A stretch of 64,000 nucleotides of DNA from Acinetobacter cumulans (GCF_003024525.3 NZ_CP035934.2:124001-188000); one strand, 5' to 3'; numbered from the stretch's first letter, positions 1 through 10,606 are shown. The notes: generated by a model from the letters alone, not told the origin. Translations and numbers: made by a program.

Positions 1-421
1 AAATCAATTTACCTATATTGATAATGCGGAAGCGCTTATTGAACAGCATCATTTAGCACTTTCTAACTGCTTGGCACAGTCTCGTTTACTTGCCTTTGGT
101 AATGAAGTATTAGATCAAACAGAACTTGAAAATTTACCTGCTTATAAGCAATATGCTGGAAATCAGCCAAGTACTACCGTGTTATTGGATCAATTAACGC
201 CGTATACATTAGGGATGTTAGTTGCGCTATATGAGCACAAAGTATTTGTACAATCAGTCTTGTGGAATATCAATGCTTTCGATCAATGGGGTGTAGAAAA
301 GGGTAAAGAAATTGCCAATCATCTTTTGCCGATTTTAAATCGTGAAGCAGAGGATGTTTCTCACTTTGATTCTTCGACACAAGGTTTGTTAAAGATTTTA
401 TTAGGAAAAAAGAATGGCTAA
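1..421 (+). CDS. pgi: glucose-6-phosphate isomerase, C-terminal part (cut by window edge)
   Basis: The frame is open from base 2, so this is the 3' end of a longer gene. Pgi interconverts glucose 6-phosphate and fructose 6-phosphate in the cytosol. The visible 139 residues contain the family's C-terminal block: [19 protein letters not shown], then the [15 protein letters not shown] segment, whose final Lys belongs to the active site. The stop overlaps galE by 8 bases, so the two are probably translated together. In Acinetobacter, pgi-galE-pgm closes the capsule (K) locus, so capsule genes are expected just left of the window. Identification is firm. Confidence 0.96.
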   Translation, partial: NQFTYIDNAEALIEQHHLALSNCLAQSRLLAFGNEVLDQTELENLPAYKQYAGNQPSTTVLLDQLTPYTLGMLVALYEHKVFVQSVLWNINAFDQWGVEKGKEIANHLLPILNREAEDVSHFDSSTQGLLKILLGKKNG

Positions 422-1433
422 GATTTTAGTGACGGGTGGTGCAGGTTATATTGGCTCACATACCTGTGTTGAGCTTCTTTGCGCTGGTCATGAAGTTGTA
501 GTCTTAGATAATTTATCCAATAGTGCTGAAGAGGCCTTAGTGCGTGTGCAGAATATTGCATCAAAGTCTTTAGACTTTGTACAGGGTGATATTCGCGATG
601 CTCAGGTTTTGGATACATTATTTGAGCAGCATACAATTGATGCAGTCATTCATTTTGCTGGCTTAAAAGCCGTAGGCGAAAGCCAACAATTTCCTGCGAT
701 GTATTTTGATAATAACATTGCGGGTTCTATCTCTTTAGTACAAGCCATGGCGCGAGCAGGCGTATATAAGCTGGTATTTAGTTCATCGGCTACGGTTTAT
801 GATGAAGCGAATGTATCGCCCTTAAATGAAGAAATGCCAACGGGCATGCCAAATAACAATTATGGTTATACCAAGTTGGTTGTTGAGCAAATGCTACAAA
901 AGTTAGCTGAAGCAGATGAGCGCTGGTCGATTGCCTTGTTGCGTTATTTCAACCCTGTTGGCGCACATAAGAGTGGTCAAATGGGGGAAGACCCACAGGG
1001 CATTCCTAATAACTTAATGCCTTATTTGACACAAGTAGCTGTTGGTCGCCGGGAAAAGTTGTCTATTTTTGGCAATGATTATGAAACCGCTGACGGGACT
1101 GGTGTACGTGATTATATTCATGTGGTCGATTTGGCCAATGCGCATTTATGTGCGCTGAATAATCGTCTGCATCAGACAGGTTGTCGTGCATGGAATATTG
1201 GTACGGGTACAGGTTCTTCTGTTTTAGAACTTAAAAATACGTTTGAGCAAGTGAATCAAATCACCATCCCGTTTGAATTTGCACCACGACGTGCAGGCGA
1301 TGTAGCAATTTCATTTGCGGATAATGCGCGTGCTGTTGCAGAATTAGGCTGGCAACCGAAATATGGATTAGAAGATATGTTGGCAGACAGTTGGAACTGG
1401 CAAAAGCAGAACCCACAAGGTTACCAATCCTAA
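414..1433 (+). CDS. galE: UDP-glucose 4-epimerase
   Basis: GalE interconverts UDP-glucose and UDP-galactose, supplying galactose units for capsule and other glycans. The 339-residue protein has the NAD-binding motif GGAGYIGSH near residues 8-16. The SSSAT segment near 123-127 and the Tyr150-xxx-Lys154 pair (YGYTK) give the extended-SDR catalytic triad. Its length matches the family. The start lies inside the pgi 3' end, an 8-base overlap that indicates an operon. A bidirectional terminator follows, shared with the convergent pgm gene. Confidence 0.97.
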   Translation: MAKILVTGGAGYIGSHTCVELLCAGHEVVVLDNLSNSAEEALVRVQNIASKSLDFVQGDIRDAQVLDTLFEQHTIDAVIHFAGLKAVGESQQFPAMYFDNNIAGSISLVQAMARAGVYKLVFSSSATVYDEANVSPLNEEMPTGMPNNNYGYTKLVVEQMLQKLAEADERWSIALLRYFNPVGAHKSGQMGEDPQGIPNNLMPYLTQVAVGRREKLSIFGNDYETADGTGVRDYIHVVDLANAHLCALNNRLHQTGCRAWNIGTGTGSSVLELKNTFEQVNQITIPFEFAPRRAGDVAISFADNARAVAELGWQPKYGLEDMLADSWNWQKQNPQGYQS

Positions 1434-1440
1434 GCTAGAA

Positions 1441-1467
1441 AAAAAGAGCCTCGAAAGGCTCTTTTTT
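1441..1467. terminator. bidirectional rho-independent terminator between galE and pgm
   Basis: An A-run, the stem AGAGCC/GGCTCT with a short loop, and a T-run lie between the convergent stops of galE and pgm. With A and T tracts on both sides it can serve both strands. Confidence 0.9.
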
Positions 1468-1478
1468 ATTGCTATCAA

Positions 1479-2849
1479 TTAAGCTTCAATGAGCTGGGTA
1501 AGTAGATCAACATAGTATTGAATAGATTCTGGATTTTTCGATGCTGTTGTTTCGATATTTAGGCGTAACAGTGGCTCAGTATTCGAAGCGCGCACGTTTA
1601 GGCGCCAGTTGCCAAAATCGAGGCTAATGCCATCAGTTTTATCAATCGCAGGATTTTGTGCTGCAAAAAACTCAAAGATCTTTTGAATCGTCACTTGTGT
1701 ATCTTGTACTTTAAAGTTGATTTCGCCAGAGCAAGGGAATTTTGCAATCATGCCTTCTACTAAAGAAGACAGTGTTTGCTGCGTTTCAGACAATACTGAA
1801 ACAGCCAACAACCATGGAATCATGCCGCTGTCGCAGTAAGCAAAATCACGGAAATAATGATGTGCAGACATTTCGCCACCATATACCGCATTTTGTTCAC
1901 GCATCACTTGTTTAATAAATGCATGCCCTGATTTTGATTGTACAGTTTGGCCCTTATATTGTTCTACGATGTCCACGGTATTCCATACGAGGCGTGGGTC
2001 ATGCACAATTTTTTCACCTGCTTGCTTGAGCAAAAATGCTTGAGCAAGTAAGCCAACAATATAATAGCCTTCAATAAATTGACCTTTTTCATCAAATAAG
2101 AAGCAACGGTCAAAGTCACCATCCCAGGCAAGGCCCATATCTGCCCCATGTTCAAGTACTGCATTACGTGTACTGTCACGGTTTTCAACTAGGAGTGGGT
2201 TGGGAATACCATTGGGGAATGTGCCATCCGCTTCATGATGGATTTTAATAAATTCTACAGGCACATTGAGGCTTTTGAATTTTTCTTCAATGGCATCAAT
2301 TACATGGCCTGCTGCACCATTCCCCGCATTGACCACCAGTTTTAATGGACGAATTTTTGCTGGGTCAATATAGCCCATCAAATGCTCTACAAATTCAGGC
2401 AAAATATTGTATTTTTCTGTCGTGCCTTTATGCTCAACTTCATTGAATACACCAGCTTCAGCTAAAGCTTGAATTTCTTTTAAGCCTGTATCAGCGCTAA
2501 TTGGACGTGAATTTTCACGCACCAATTTCATGCCATTATAATCCATAGGATTATGGCTGGCAGTGACTTCAATTCCCCCTTGTACATCAAGATGGAATGC
2601 ACCAAAGTAGACTTCTTCAGTCCCTGTCATACCAAGATCAAGCACATTGACGCCTGCATCATTCAGGCCTTTGATGGTTGCTTGTTTTAAGCCTTCACTG
2701 CTTAAGCGAATGTCACAGCCGACCACGATGGTTTTAGGTTGGTAAATTTGACCATAGGCGCGGCCTACTTTATAGGCGATGTCTTCGTTTAATTCTTCCC
2801 CAAGTTTTCCACGAATGTCATAAGCTTTAAAACAAGTTAAGGTTGTCAT
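1479..2849 (-). CDS. pgm: phosphomannomutase/phosphoglucomutase
   Basis: This alpha-D-phosphohexomutase of 456 residues is of the AlgC/ManB type. It moves phosphate between C6 and C1 of glucose or mannose and so feeds UDP-glucose and GDP-mannose synthesis for capsule and LPS. Visible motifs are the active-site phosphoserine loop TASHNP (Ser98), the metal-binding DGDFDR near residue 243, the sugar-binding GGEMSAHH and the C-terminal phosphate-binding RASNTEP. It starts [14 protein letters not shown], typical of the family. It converges on galE, and a hairpin separates it from glmS. Symbols pgm and manB are both used for this gene. Confidence 0.94.
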   Translation of the reverse strand: MTTLTCFKAYDIRGKLGEELNEDIAYKVGRAYGQIYQPKTIVVGCDIRLSSEGLKQATIKGLNDAGVNVLDLGMTGTEEVYFGAFHLDVQGGIEVTASHNPMDYNGMKLVRENSRPISADTGLKEIQALAEAGVFNEVEHKGTTEKYNILPEFVEHLMGYIDPAKIRPLKLVVNAGNGAAGHVIDAIEEKFKSLNVPVEFIKIHHEADGTFPNGIPNPLLVENRDSTRNAVLEHGADMGLAWDGDFDRCFLFDEKGQFIEGYYIVGLLAQAFLLKQAGEKIVHDPRLVWNTVDIVEQYKGQTVQSKSGHAFIKQVMREQNAVYGGEMSAHHYFRDFAYCDSGMIPWLLAVSVLSETQQTLSSLVEGMIAKFPCSGEINFKVQDTQVTIQKIFEFFAAQNPAIDKTDGISLDFGNWRLNVRASNTEPLLRLNIETTASKNPESIQYYVDLLTQLIEA

Positions 2850-2874
2850 ATAAAGTTCTCAAATTGTAGTTAGG

Positions 2875-2901
2875 AAAAAGGCTGACAACGTCAGCCTTTT
2901 T
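2875..2901 (-). terminator. terminator downstream of glmS
   Basis: A-run, stem GGCTGAC/GTCAGCC and T-run sit immediately after the glmS stop and upstream of pgm. On the minus strand it follows glmS; it is near symmetric. Confidence 0.85.
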
Positions 2902-2902
2902 G

Positions 2903-4741
2903 TTATTCAACAGTTACGGATTTTGCTAAGTTTCGTGGCTGGTCTACATCTGTACCACGTAAAACAGCAACATGGTATGACAACAGTTGCACAGGAATAC
3001 TGTAAACAATTGGAGCCAGTAGAGCATGAATGTTTGGCACATTCACAATATGTTGGCGATCTTTATTTTTGATGCCACTGTTTTCATCAGCAAAAACAAA
3101 GAGCTCACCGCCACGTGCTTGAACTTCTTCCATGTTAGATTTTAATTTATCCAACATGTCATCTTGCGGTGCAAGAATCACGACAGGCATGTCATTGTCA
3201 ACCAAAGCCAATGGGCCATGTTTGAGTTCGCCTGCAGCATAACCTTCGGCATGAATATATGAAATTTCTTTCAGTTTCAATGCGCCTTCTAGTGCAATTG
3301 GGAAATTCGTACCACGGCCTAAAAATAGGCAGTGTTGTTTTTCTTTAAACAGTTCAGAGAGGCGAAGGATTTCTTCGTTATTTTGTAAAGTATCTAAAAT
3401 AACTTTTGGAAGGTGCCATAGCTCAGCTGTAATTTCTTCAATTGCTTGATTTGAAATATTGCCCTTGATTTGACCAATTTTTAAGGTCAATAACATTAAG
3501 GCAGCGAGCTGTGTGGTAAAGGCCTTGGTTGATGCAACACCAATTTCTGGGCCTGCAAGTGTCAGCAAGCTGTGATTGGTTTCGCGCACCATAGACGATG
3601 TTGCAACGTTACAAATCGTCATGGTTGTAATGTCTAGGCCTTTTGCGAGAGCGCGTTTTTGCGTATCACGAAGTGCCGCTAAAGTATCTGCTGTTTCACC
3701 AGATTGTGAAATACACACATAGAGTGTGTTATTTACAATCACAGGTGAACGATAACGGAATTCGCTGGCAATTTCGACTTGGCAAGGTACATCAATGAGC
3801 TGTTCAAACCAATATTTTGCAATCATACCCGCATGGTAGCTGGTACCACAGGCAATGATTTGCACTTGTTGGATCTTCGCAAAGTCAGCTTCAGCTTCTT
3901 GTAAGAAATCTGAGCGTAATGCATTGCCATTTAAGGCTTGAGAGATGGTTTGCTGAATTGCTTCGGGTTGCTCATAAATTTCTTTGAGCATGAAATGCTT
4001 ATATTCACCCTTTGATGCATTGCTGACAGTCGCATCAAGTTCTTTAATTGGGCGTTCTACACGGTTGCCATTTACAAATACTTCAATGCTGGTACGTGTT
4101 AGGCGCGCGATATCACCTTCTTCAAGGTAAATGAAGCGATTAGTAATAGGCAGGAGTGCCAATTGGTCTGAACTAATAAAGTTTTCACCAAAGCCGACAC
4201 CAATCACCAGTGGTGAGCCTTCACGTACCGTGATCAATTCATTTGGGTGATCTGTATGGACAATACCAAGCGCATAAGCACCTTTCAGCTGTGGTACAAC
4301 TTGGCGTACAGCTTCGAGTAAGCTCGGTGTGGATTTCAGTGCATCATTCACCAAATGTGCCACAACTTCGGTATCTGTTTGTGAGGTAAACACATAGCCC
4401 AAAGCTTCTAAGTCATCTTTGAGCTCTTGGTAGTTTTCGATAATCCCGTTGTGTACAACCGCAACCGTACCAGAAATATGTGGATGCGCATTATTTTCAG
4501 TTGGTTTGCCGTGTGTTGCCCAGCGGGTATGTGCGATTCCAAGTGAACCTGAAATTTGTGATTGATTAACCGCCTCTTCAAGATTCGCAACTTTACCCAC
4601 GCGACGTTCGCGTAGTACATGACCTGAATTGATGAGGGCTAGACCTGCAGAGTCATAGCCACGGTATTCAAGGCGTTTTAAGCCTTCAATTAAAATATTA
4701 GTGATGCTGCGTTCAGCAATGCCGCCTACGATGCCACACAT
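2903..4741 (-). CDS. glmS: glutamine-fructose-6-phosphate aminotransferase
   Basis: GlmS makes glucosamine 6-phosphate from fructose 6-phosphate and glutamine, the first step to UDP-GlcNAc for peptidoglycan and LPS. The 612-residue protein begins MCGIVGG, so Cys2 becomes the N-terminal nucleophile of the class II amidotransferase domain (to about residue 220). Two SIS sugar-isomerase domains follow, with CISQSGETADT near residue 350 and LGRGTNFPIALEGALKLKE near residue 475. The C-terminus LAKSVTVE is diagnostic. It lies 12 bases downstream of glmU, as an operon. The gene 3' end is also the classic Tn7 target; no Tn7 end is seen here. Confidence 0.98.
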   Translation of the reverse strand: MCGIVGGIAERSITNILIEGLKRLEYRGYDSAGLALINSGHVLRERRVGKVANLEEAVNQSQISGSLGIAHTRWATHGKPTENNAHPHISGTVAVVHNGIIENYQELKDDLEALGYVFTSQTDTEVVAHLVNDALKSTPSLLEAVRQVVPQLKGAYALGIVHTDHPNELITVREGSPLVIGVGFGENFISSDQLALLPITNRFIYLEEGDIARLTRTSIEVFVNGNRVERPIKELDATVSNASKGEYKHFMLKEIYEQPEAIQQTISQALNGNALRSDFLQEAEADFAKIQQVQIIACGTSYHAGMIAKYWFEQLIDVPCQVEIASEFRYRSPVIVNNTLYVCISQSGETADTLAALRDTQKRALAKGLDITTMTICNVATSSMVRETNHSLLTLAGPEIGVASTKAFTTQLAALMLLTLKIGQIKGNISNQAIEEITAELWHLPKVILDTLQNNEEILRLSELFKEKQHCLFLGRGTNFPIALEGALKLKEISYIHAEGYAAGELKHGPLALVDNDMPVVILAPQDDMLDKLKSNMEEVQARGGELFVFADENSGIKNKDRQHIVNVPNIHALLAPIVYSIPVQLLSYHVAVLRGTDVDQPRNLAKSVTVE

Positions 4742-4753
4742 AATTTTGACCTC

Positions 4754-6118
4754 TTATTTCTTAATTTTTTGCGGACGCTGATAATTTTCTTTGGCAAATT
4801 GTTTAGAGCGTTCTACAGCTAAACAATTGTCAGCAACATCGCGGGTAATTGTTGAACCCGCACCGACTGTTGCACCATTGCCAATGGTAACAGGAGCAAC
4901 GAGTGAGCTGTTTGAACCAATAAAGGCTGCATCGCCAATAATGGTTTTAAATTTGTTGGCACCATCATAGTTACAGGTAATCGTGCCTGCACCAATATTT
5001 GAGCCTGCACCTACTTCTGCATCGCCGAGGTAAGTGAAGTGATTGGCTTTAGAACCGAGGCCAATTTTAGTATTTTTGACTTCAACAAAGTTGCCAATAT
5101 GCACATCATTGGCTAATTCTGCCCCTGGGCGTAAACGTGCGAAAGGCCCAATTTGAGCATATTCACCTACGACAGCGCTATCAAATACGCTATAAGGTTG
5201 AACTTTGGTGCCTGACGCAATTTTGGTGTTTTTAATTACACAGCCTGCACCAATTTCCACATTGTCACCAAGCTCGCAATCACCTTCGATAATCACATTG
5301 ATATCAATGCGTACATCCTTGCCAGCTGTGAGATTGCCACGTAAATCAAAACGACTCGGATCAATCAAATGTATGCCTTGTTGCATGAGCTGTTTTGCTT
5401 GGAATATTTGAAATTCACGTTCTAAGGCAGCCAGTTGTACGCGGTCATTGACGCCTTCAACTTCAAAAGCAAGCTCTGGTTCTACAGATGCGACTTCTAA
5501 GCCATCCGCAATCGCCATGGCAACGATATCGGTCAGGTAATATTCGCCTTGCGCGTTATTGTTATTTAAGCGTGGAAGCCATTCGTGCAATTTGGCATTG
5601 CTCACAGCATAAATGCCCGTATTGAATTCTTTAATTTTACGTTGTTCTTCAGAAGCGTCTTTGTGTTCTACAATCGCTTGAATTTTACCGTTTTCACGTA
5701 CAATTCGGCCGTAGCCTGTTGCATCAGCAACAGTTAAAGTGACTAAGCCAATACCAGAAGATTGAGATGCGTCGAGTAGCTTTTGCAGGGTTTGCTGCGT
5801 AATGCATGGCACATCACCTGAAAGGATGAGCGATAGGCCTTCTTTTGGTAAGACGGGGAGCGTTACTTTTACCGCATGGCCTGTACCGAGTTGTTCAGCT
5901 TGTTCGACCCATTGAATGTGTTCTTGAGTAAAAGCCTCTTGAACCAAACTGCCACCATGACCGTAGATCGTAATAATATTGGCTGCATTGAGTTTTTTTG
6001 CAGTTTCAATTACGTGTCCCAGTAGAGGGCGTCCTGCTAAGGGTTGCAAGACTTTTGGTAAATTAGAGCGCATACGCGTTCCTTTACCAGCGGCGAGAAT
6101 GATAACGCTTGTTGACAT
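4754..6118 (-). CDS. glmU: bifunctional N-acetylglucosamine-1-phosphate uridyltransferase / glucosamine-1-phosphate acetyltransferase
   Basis: GlmU acetylates glucosamine 1-phosphate and then couples it to UTP, giving UDP-GlcNAc. The N-terminal pyrophosphorylase domain shows [11 protein letters not shown] near residue 10. The C-terminal half is a left-handed beta-helix of hexapeptide repeats from about residue 250, with the acetyltransferase region [17 protein letters not shown] and YDGANK. I chose the ATG at 6118 ([13 protein letters not shown]), giving 454 residues, the usual length. The open frame extends 23 codons further upstream but that stretch is hydrophobic and atypical. glmS follows after 12 bases. 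Confidence 0.97.
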   Translation of the reverse strand: MSTSVIILAAGKGTRMRSNLPKVLQPLAGRPLLGHVIETAKKLNAANIITIYGHGGSLVQEAFTQEHIQWVEQAEQLGTGHAVKVTLPVLPKEGLSLILSGDVPCITQQTLQKLLDASQSSGIGLVTLTVADATGYGRIVRENGKIQAIVEHKDASEEQRKIKEFNTGIYAVSNAKLHEWLPRLNNNNAQGEYYLTDIVAMAIADGLEVASVEPELAFEVEGVNDRVQLAALEREFQIFQAKQLMQQGIHLIDPSRFDLRGNLTAGKDVRIDINVIIEGDCELGDNVEIGAGCVIKNTKIASGTKVQPYSVFDSAVVGEYAQIGPFARLRPGAELANDVHIGNFVEVKNTKIGLGSKANHFTYLGDAEVGAGSNIGAGTITCNYDGANKFKTIIGDAAFIGSNSSLVAPVTIGNGATVGAGSTITRDVADNCLAVERSKQFAKENYQRPQKIKK

Positions 6119-6138
6119 GGTTGATCCTAGAAGTATCT

Positions 6139-6660
6139 TCACATCGATAAGAAATAAAAGTATAGGCAAATACACAAGGCTGCCCACAAACCTGCAATGA
6201 TGTCATCGAGCATGATCCCGAATCCACCATCGACGCCACGGTCAATGGCACGAATAGGCCATGGTTTCCAAACATCAAAGAGCCGGAATAAGCCGAATCC
6301 AATCAATGCCCAGATCCAATTCATATTGCCTAAATATAGAAGAGGCAAGAAGGTAATGGATTGGCCTGCGAATTCGTCCCAGACGATACGCCCATCATCG
6401 TGTACGCCCATAATTTGTGCTGTTTTGCCACAAATATAGATTCCAATGACTGACATCAGCACAATAGCAATAATGGTGGCATTCAAACCAATTGCAAGCC
6501 ACGCAGGGATAAACAGTAATGCGAAAGCAGAACCAAAAGTCCCTGGTGCTTTAGGAGCTAAGCCTGACCCAAAACCTACGCCACAAAACACGACGCAACG
6601 TTCAAACCAAGTCATACGCTGGAAATGAATTTTAGGTTTATGCAAAGTGTTGATATCCAT
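6139..6660 (-). CDS. pgpA: phosphatidylglycerophosphatase A
   Basis: PgpA removes phosphate from phosphatidylglycerophosphate to give phosphatidylglycerol at the inner membrane. The 173-residue protein has several hydrophobic segments and the family signatures [16 protein letters not shown] near residue 30, [13 protein letters not shown] near residue 92 and the C-terminal [14 protein letters not shown]. Its start lies 23 bases inside the 3' end of thiL, an arrangement common in gamma-proteobacteria, so translational coupling is likely. Confidence 0.95.
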   Translation of the reverse strand: MDINTLHKPKIHFQRMTWFERCVVFCGVGFGSGLAPKAPGTFGSAFALLFIPAWLAIGLNATIIAIVLMSVIGIYICGKTAQIMGVHDDGRIVWDEFAGQSITFLPLLYLGNMNWIWALIGFGLFRLFDVWKPWPIRAIDRGVDGGFGIMLDDIIAGLWAALCICLYFYFLSM

Positions 6661-7555
6661 TAGATTGAATGGAGTAATTTACGCCATTTTTTAATAAATT
6701 TAATCCCAAGTTTTGGGTAATTTGTCCAATAATCGTAATCGATGTATTGACGCACTGTTGTTTAATTTTTTGGTAATTTTCAGGGCTGATACTAAAGCAT
6801 AACTCATAGTCATCGCCACCTGCTAATGCAGATTGAAATTTTTCTTGTTCAGATAATTTGTTTACAGTTTCGCTGAGAGGAAGCTTATCTAACTCAATGG
6901 TCGCACCGACATTTGAAGCCGTGAGAATATGTCCCAAATCTTGAGCCAAACCGTCTGAGATGTCGATCATGCTCGAGGCTAAGCCTTTGAGTTGCTCACC
7001 CAGTTCACAGCGAGGTGTTGGATAGTCTAGGCGTTGCTGTAAGGGGTGCCCACGGTGTTTTAAGCCATAAGCTGCATCACCAACTGTGCCGCTGACGCAA
7101 ATGAGGTCGCCGATTTGAGCACCCGAGCGTGTAATGGCTTGACCAGTTTCAATCCAGCCCAGTGCGGTAATGGTAATGGTTAAGTGAGGACTTTGGGTGG
7201 TATCGCCACCAATTAAACTCACACCAAATTGATCGCAACAATCATATAAACCCTGACTAAAGCCTTTGAGCCAGTCATGATCAATTTGGGGTAAGCTCAA
7301 TGCGAGTAAAATGCTATGCGGTTTAGCGCCCATGGCCGCAATATCAGAAAGATTGACGGCAACAGATTTCCAACCAATGGCATGTGGATCTGTATCGAAG
7401 GGGAAGTGTCGTCCAGCAACTGAAGTATCGGCACAGATGACCAATTGTTGCTGTGGAGGAGGGGTGAGCAGGGCTGAGTCGTCACCGACCCCTAAATCGA
7501 CAGAATTTACATTCTTGCGATTAAAATAGGTGTCAATAATCGAAAACTCAGCCAT
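6638..7555 (-). CDS. thiL: thiamine-monophosphate kinase
   Basis: ThiL phosphorylates thiamine monophosphate to the active cofactor thiamine pyrophosphate. The 305-residue protein begins MAEFSIIDTYF and shows the AIRS-fold signatures GVGDDSALL near residue 22, VNLSDIAAMGAKP near residue 68, GGDTTQSP and the C-terminal LAGGDDYELCFS. It lies between nusB and pgpA in a tight minus-strand run (21 bases after nusB, 23-base overlap with pgpA), the conserved nusB-thiL-pgpA order. Confidence 0.97.
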   Translation of the reverse strand: MAEFSIIDTYFNRKNVNSVDLGVGDDSALLTPPPQQQLVICADTSVAGRHFPFDTDPHAIGWKSVAVNLSDIAAMGAKPHSILLALSLPQIDHDWLKGFSQGLYDCCDQFGVSLIGGDTTQSPHLTITITALGWIETGQAITRSGAQIGDLICVSGTVGDAAYGLKHRGHPLQQRLDYPTPRCELGEQLKGLASSMIDISDGLAQDLGHILTASNVGATIELDKLPLSETVNKLSEQEKFQSALAGGDDYELCFSISPENYQKIKQQCVNTSITIIGQITQNLGLNLLKNGVNYSIQSNGYQHFA

Positions 7556-7576
7556 ACAACAATTCGACTTAAAAAC

Positions 7577-8026
7577 TTAGTTCGCTTGCTGCTTTTCTGC
7601 TGCACGTAATGTGGTCGCTAAACGATCCAATACACCATTGATGTATTTATGGCTGTCTGCACCGCCAAAATGTTTAGCTAGCTCGATAGCTTCGTCTAAA
7701 ACGACGCGATATGGAATTTCAAGATGTTCTTTCAATTCATACGCACCTAAACGAAGCGTCGCAAGTTCAACGCCATCAAGCGCTGATAACTCGCGGTCAA
7801 GCACAGGGATTAAAAGCGCATCCAATGCTTCATGATTGGCAACCACCTCGGTCAACAATTCATGATAATAGCCGAGATCCACTTTATGCATAGCATTTTC
7901 CACGCGAGTACGCGCTTCAATTTCATGCACTGGATTGTGGCTCATTTGCCATTCATAAATTCCTTGTACAGCAAAACGGCGTGCTTTGCGTTTTGCTGCA
8001 TAAGTTGCTTGAAGTGTTTGCGACAT
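7577..8026 (-). CDS. nusB: transcription antitermination factor NusB
   Basis: NusB binds NusE (S10) and boxA RNA and keeps RNA polymerase processive on rRNA operons. The 149-residue all-helical protein has the arginine-rich [16 protein letters not shown] near the N-terminus and the family C-terminal block [19 protein letters not shown] followed by YINGVLD. It starts 4 bases after the ribH stop and is probably co-transcribed with the riboflavin genes, a conserved linkage. Confidence 0.97.
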   Translation of the reverse strand: MSQTLQATYAAKRKARRFAVQGIYEWQMSHNPVHEIEARTRVENAMHKVDLGYYHELLTEVVANHEALDALLIPVLDRELSALDGVELATLRLGAYELKEHLEIPYRVVLDEAIELAKHFGGADSHKYINGVLDRLATTLRAAEKQQAN

Positions 8027-8030
8027 AGCG

Positions 8031-8501
8031 TTAAATAGCCTTTAACAAGTTAACCATTTCAATTGCAGTCAATGCAGCTTCGCTGCCTTTATTGCCTGCT
8101 TTTGTTCCTGAGCGTTCAATCGCTTGTTCAATACTGTCCGTAGTCAATACACCGTTGATTACTGGCAAGCCAGCATCTAGGCCAACAACGCCTAAACCTT
8201 TAGCACATTCACCTGCAACAAAGTCGAAGTGAGGTGTGCTACCACGAATCACGGCACCAAGTGCAATGATAGCGTCAAAACGACCTGTTGCTGCGAGTTT
8301 TTTCGCAACGATAGGAAGTTCCCAAGCACCAGGCGCATGAACAACAGTGATATTATCCTCTGATACGCCATGACGTTTCAATGTATCAACGGCACCTTCT
8401 AGCAAATGTTCTACAACAAAGCTATTAAAACGACCAACTAAAATCGCATAACGGTCTTCGTTCGCGAGATGTAACATACCTTCAATACGGCGAACTGCCA
8501 T
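8031..8501 (-). CDS. ribH: 6,7-dimethyl-8-ribityllumazine synthase
   Basis: RibH condenses 5-amino-6-ribitylaminouracil with 3,4-dihydroxy-2-butanone 4-phosphate, the penultimate step of riboflavin synthesis. The 156-residue protein shows [16 protein letters not shown], the substrate motif HAPGAWELP near residue 55, [16 protein letters not shown] with the catalytic His near residue 91, and [23 protein letters not shown]. It sits 18 bases after ribBA, whose product supplies one of its substrates. Confidence 0.97.
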   Translation of the reverse strand: MAVRRIEGMLHLANEDRYAILVGRFNSFVVEHLLEGAVDTLKRHGVSEDNITVVHAPGAWELPIVAKKLAATGRFDAIIALGAVIRGSTPHFDFVAGECAKGLGVVGLDAGLPVINGVLTTDSIEQAIERSGTKAGNKGSEAALTAIEMVNLLKAI

Positions 8502-8519
8502 AGTAACCTCGATAATTTC

Positions 8520-9635
8520 TTAAGATGTTTGATTTGCGGTGATGTATTCCACCACTTCTAAGTTAAAGCCTGATAGGGCATTGAAACGTAATGGAGAGCT
8601 AAGAAGCTTCATTTTTTCAACACCTAAATCACGTAAAATTTGTGCACCCACACCAATGGTTTGGTATTGCTGAGATAAAGCTGCATTTGATTTGGTTGGT
8701 TTTGGTGCGGTCAAGCTTTCAAGCGCAGGGCCTAGGTCTTGCAAATGACGCTGACCAATCCAGACCAATACACCACGGTCACTGCTGGCAATTTCTTTCA
8801 GTGCTTTGTCTAGGTTCCAAGCTGGCTCGCCATCTTTTTTGTTGATTTTCAACAAATCACGTGCTGGGCTAAAGCCATGTACGCGCACAGTAGTTACGCC
8901 TGCTTTTGGTTCACCTTTGACCAAAGCCAAATGAATGTCTGGGTTACCCACTTCACGGTAACGGAACAATTCAAATGTGCCGTATTCTGTGTCGAGGGTT
9001 TGTTGATCTAAACGTTCTACCGTTTGTTCATTGGTCATACGGTAGTGAATAAGATCGGCAATGGTCCCCATTTTAAGACCATGCTTTTCAGCAAATACTT
9101 CTAAATCTGGACGGCGCGCCATGGTGCCATCTTCATTAATAATTTCACAAATGACAGAAGCAGGTTCTAGCCCAGCTAAACGTGACAGGTCGCAACCCGC
9201 TTCAGTATGACCTGCACGGTGTAATACGCCACCAGGCTGTGCCATCAGTGGGAAAATATGCCCAGGTTGTACGATGTCTGCTGGTTTTGCATGTGCAGCT
9301 ACAGCCGTTTGAATGGTGTGCGCGCGTTCTGCAGGTGAAATGCCAGTCGAAATGCCATTTGCGGCTTCAATCGACAATGTAAAGTTTGTTCCATGCTGTG
9401 CGCCATTGGCATCGACCATGAGTGGTAGATTTAACTGTTGGCAACGCTCTTTGCTTAATGTTAGGCAAACTAAGCCACGTGCATGCGTAATCATGAAGTT
9501 AATGTCTTCAGGGCGCACGTGGGTGGCAGCGATGACTAAATCACCTTCATTTTCACGGTCTTCGTCATCCATTAGAATGACCATTTTACCTGCACGAATA
9601 TCCGCGACGAGCTCTTCAACTGTATTGAGCGGCAT
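8520..9635 (-). CDS. ribBA: 3,4-dihydroxy-2-butanone 4-phosphate synthase with GTP cyclohydrolase II-like domain
   Basis: The 371-residue fusion begins with a complete DHBP synthase domain (about residues 1-200), with DDEDRENEGDLVIAA near 23-37 and the HTEAGCDLSRLAG segment. The C-terminal half resembles GTP cyclohydrolase II but lacks the zinc-binding Cys-x2-GDxxxSxxCxC cluster; the aligned area reads VRVHGFSPARDLLKI. The second domain is therefore probably not a working cyclohydrolase, as in many proteobacterial fusions, and a separate ribA should exist elsewhere. It is the first gene of the minus-strand rib-nus-thi-pgp run. Confidence 0.93.
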   Translation of the reverse strand: MPLNTVEELVADIRAGKMVILMDDEDRENEGDLVIAATHVRPEDINFMITHARGLVCLTLSKERCQQLNLPLMVDANGAQHGTNFTLSIEAANGISTGISPAERAHTIQTAVAAHAKPADIVQPGHIFPLMAQPGGVLHRAGHTEAGCDLSRLAGLEPASVICEIINEDGTMARRPDLEVFAEKHGLKMGTIADLIHYRMTNEQTVERLDQQTLDTEYGTFELFRYREVGNPDIHLALVKGEPKAGVTTVRVHGFSPARDLLKINKKDGEPAWNLDKALKEIASSDRGVLVWIGQRHLQDLGPALESLTAPKPTKSNAALSQQYQTIGVGAQILRDLGVEKMKLLSSPLRFNALSGFNLEVVEYITANQTS

Positions 9636-9976
9636 CAGCCTTCACCTTCTTTTTCGTCTTCTGTGAAGACATTAAACTTATATAGATTGTTGCATAGTCT
9701 AACGTTTTTTTGTGCGTTTTGCCTATGCTTATCATTTTCCCTTTCAGGTCCATTGTTATACACAGTCCGAACCAATTTTTAAAGTCAGGCTGAATTTAAA
9801 AGAATCGCTTTATGCATAATCTTTAAGCAATTGAAAAGAATAAAAAATGACAAAGTTAGTGTGGAAAGGCATAAAGCACAGCATTTTGTCCCTTAGTATC
9901 GATGGCTATGACTGCTTTACGAAAAAGTAATTATGAGCAATGACCCTTGATCAGCGTTATTTACATGTATATGAAT
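9636..9976. other. intergenic region upstream of ribBA
   Basis: These 341 bases separate ribBA from the TetR-family gene; transcripts on both sides leave or enter on the minus strand. It should hold the ribBA promoter. I see no FMN-riboswitch signature. A 27-codon reading frame on the plus strand (9847-9930, starting MTKLVWKGIKH) has no good ribosome-binding site and no recognised relatives. Confidence 0.5.
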
Positions 9977-10546
9977 TTATTGTGCCAAATGATAAAGATA
10001 ATTTCGCATCATGGTTTTATTGGCCTGAAGAATCTGCTGTTGGAGACTAGGGTCTGGAATCGCACGAGCAATTAAAATGGCACCAACCAGCTGGCAGAGC
10101 ATAGCCCAAGCTTTATCTGGGCATCCTAAGTGTTGTGTAAACAGTGCATGACCACGAAGCAGTTCTTGTTGATAGGTATATTTGATGTCGTCATTGGCGC
10201 GTGCCACTTCACTGGCCAATGCAGGGAGTACACAACCTTGATCTGCATGTTTTAAATGCGAAGGGGTCAAATAACGGTCCAACTCAAAATCAACCCATTC
10301 TGCTAACGTCTGATGGGGATTATTTTCCCAATGGGCAAAACTGTGTTGCAATTCTGTTTCTATTAATGCTTTAAACAAATCTTGCTTACTCGAAAAATGT
10401 GAGTAAAACGCACCGCTGGTGACACCAGCTACCTTCATAAAGCTGTCTACGCCTGTAGCAGCGAAGCCATTTTGTTTTGCTAACTGGCCACTGATGTGAA
10501 GCAATTCTTGCCGTTTTTGTTGTTTGTATTCGGGTTTGTAGCGCAT
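9977..10546 (-). CDS. TetR/AcrR-family transcriptional regulator
   Basis: This 189-residue one-component repressor has an N-terminal helix-turn-helix (about residues 10-55: GFAATGVDSFMKVAG, then VTSGAFYSHFSSKQDLF). A variable ligand-binding domain follows, resembling the TetR_C group found beside oxidoreductase genes. I chose ATG 10546 over the GTG at 10552 because an AGGG ribosome-binding site is better spaced for it. It is divergent from the SDR gene, with a palindromic candidate operator in the 128-base gap. It probably represses that SDR and its own gene in response to an unknown small hydrophobic ligand. Confidence 0.88.
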   Translation of the reverse strand: MRYKPEYKQQKRQELLHISGQLAKQNGFAATGVDSFMKVAGVTSGAFYSHFSSKQDLFKALIETELQHSFAHWENNPHQTLAEWVDFELDRYLTPSHLKHADQGCVLPALASEVARANDDIKYTYQQELLRGHALFTQHLGCPDKAWAMLCQLVGAILIARAIPDPSLQQQILQANKTMMRNYLYHLAQ

Positions 10547-10606
10547 GAGCACGACCCTGAAATTAAGATTGACGATAATTTAATCATAACATAGTATTCG
10601 TTATAG

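Noticed and set aside
2903-2960. Tn7 insertion next to glmS
   Set aside because: The glmS 3' end is intact and followed directly by a terminator and pgm; no Tn7-like ends or genes.
9636-9976. FMN riboswitch upstream of ribBA
   Set aside because: None of the conserved RFN-element blocks could be recognised on the minus strand.
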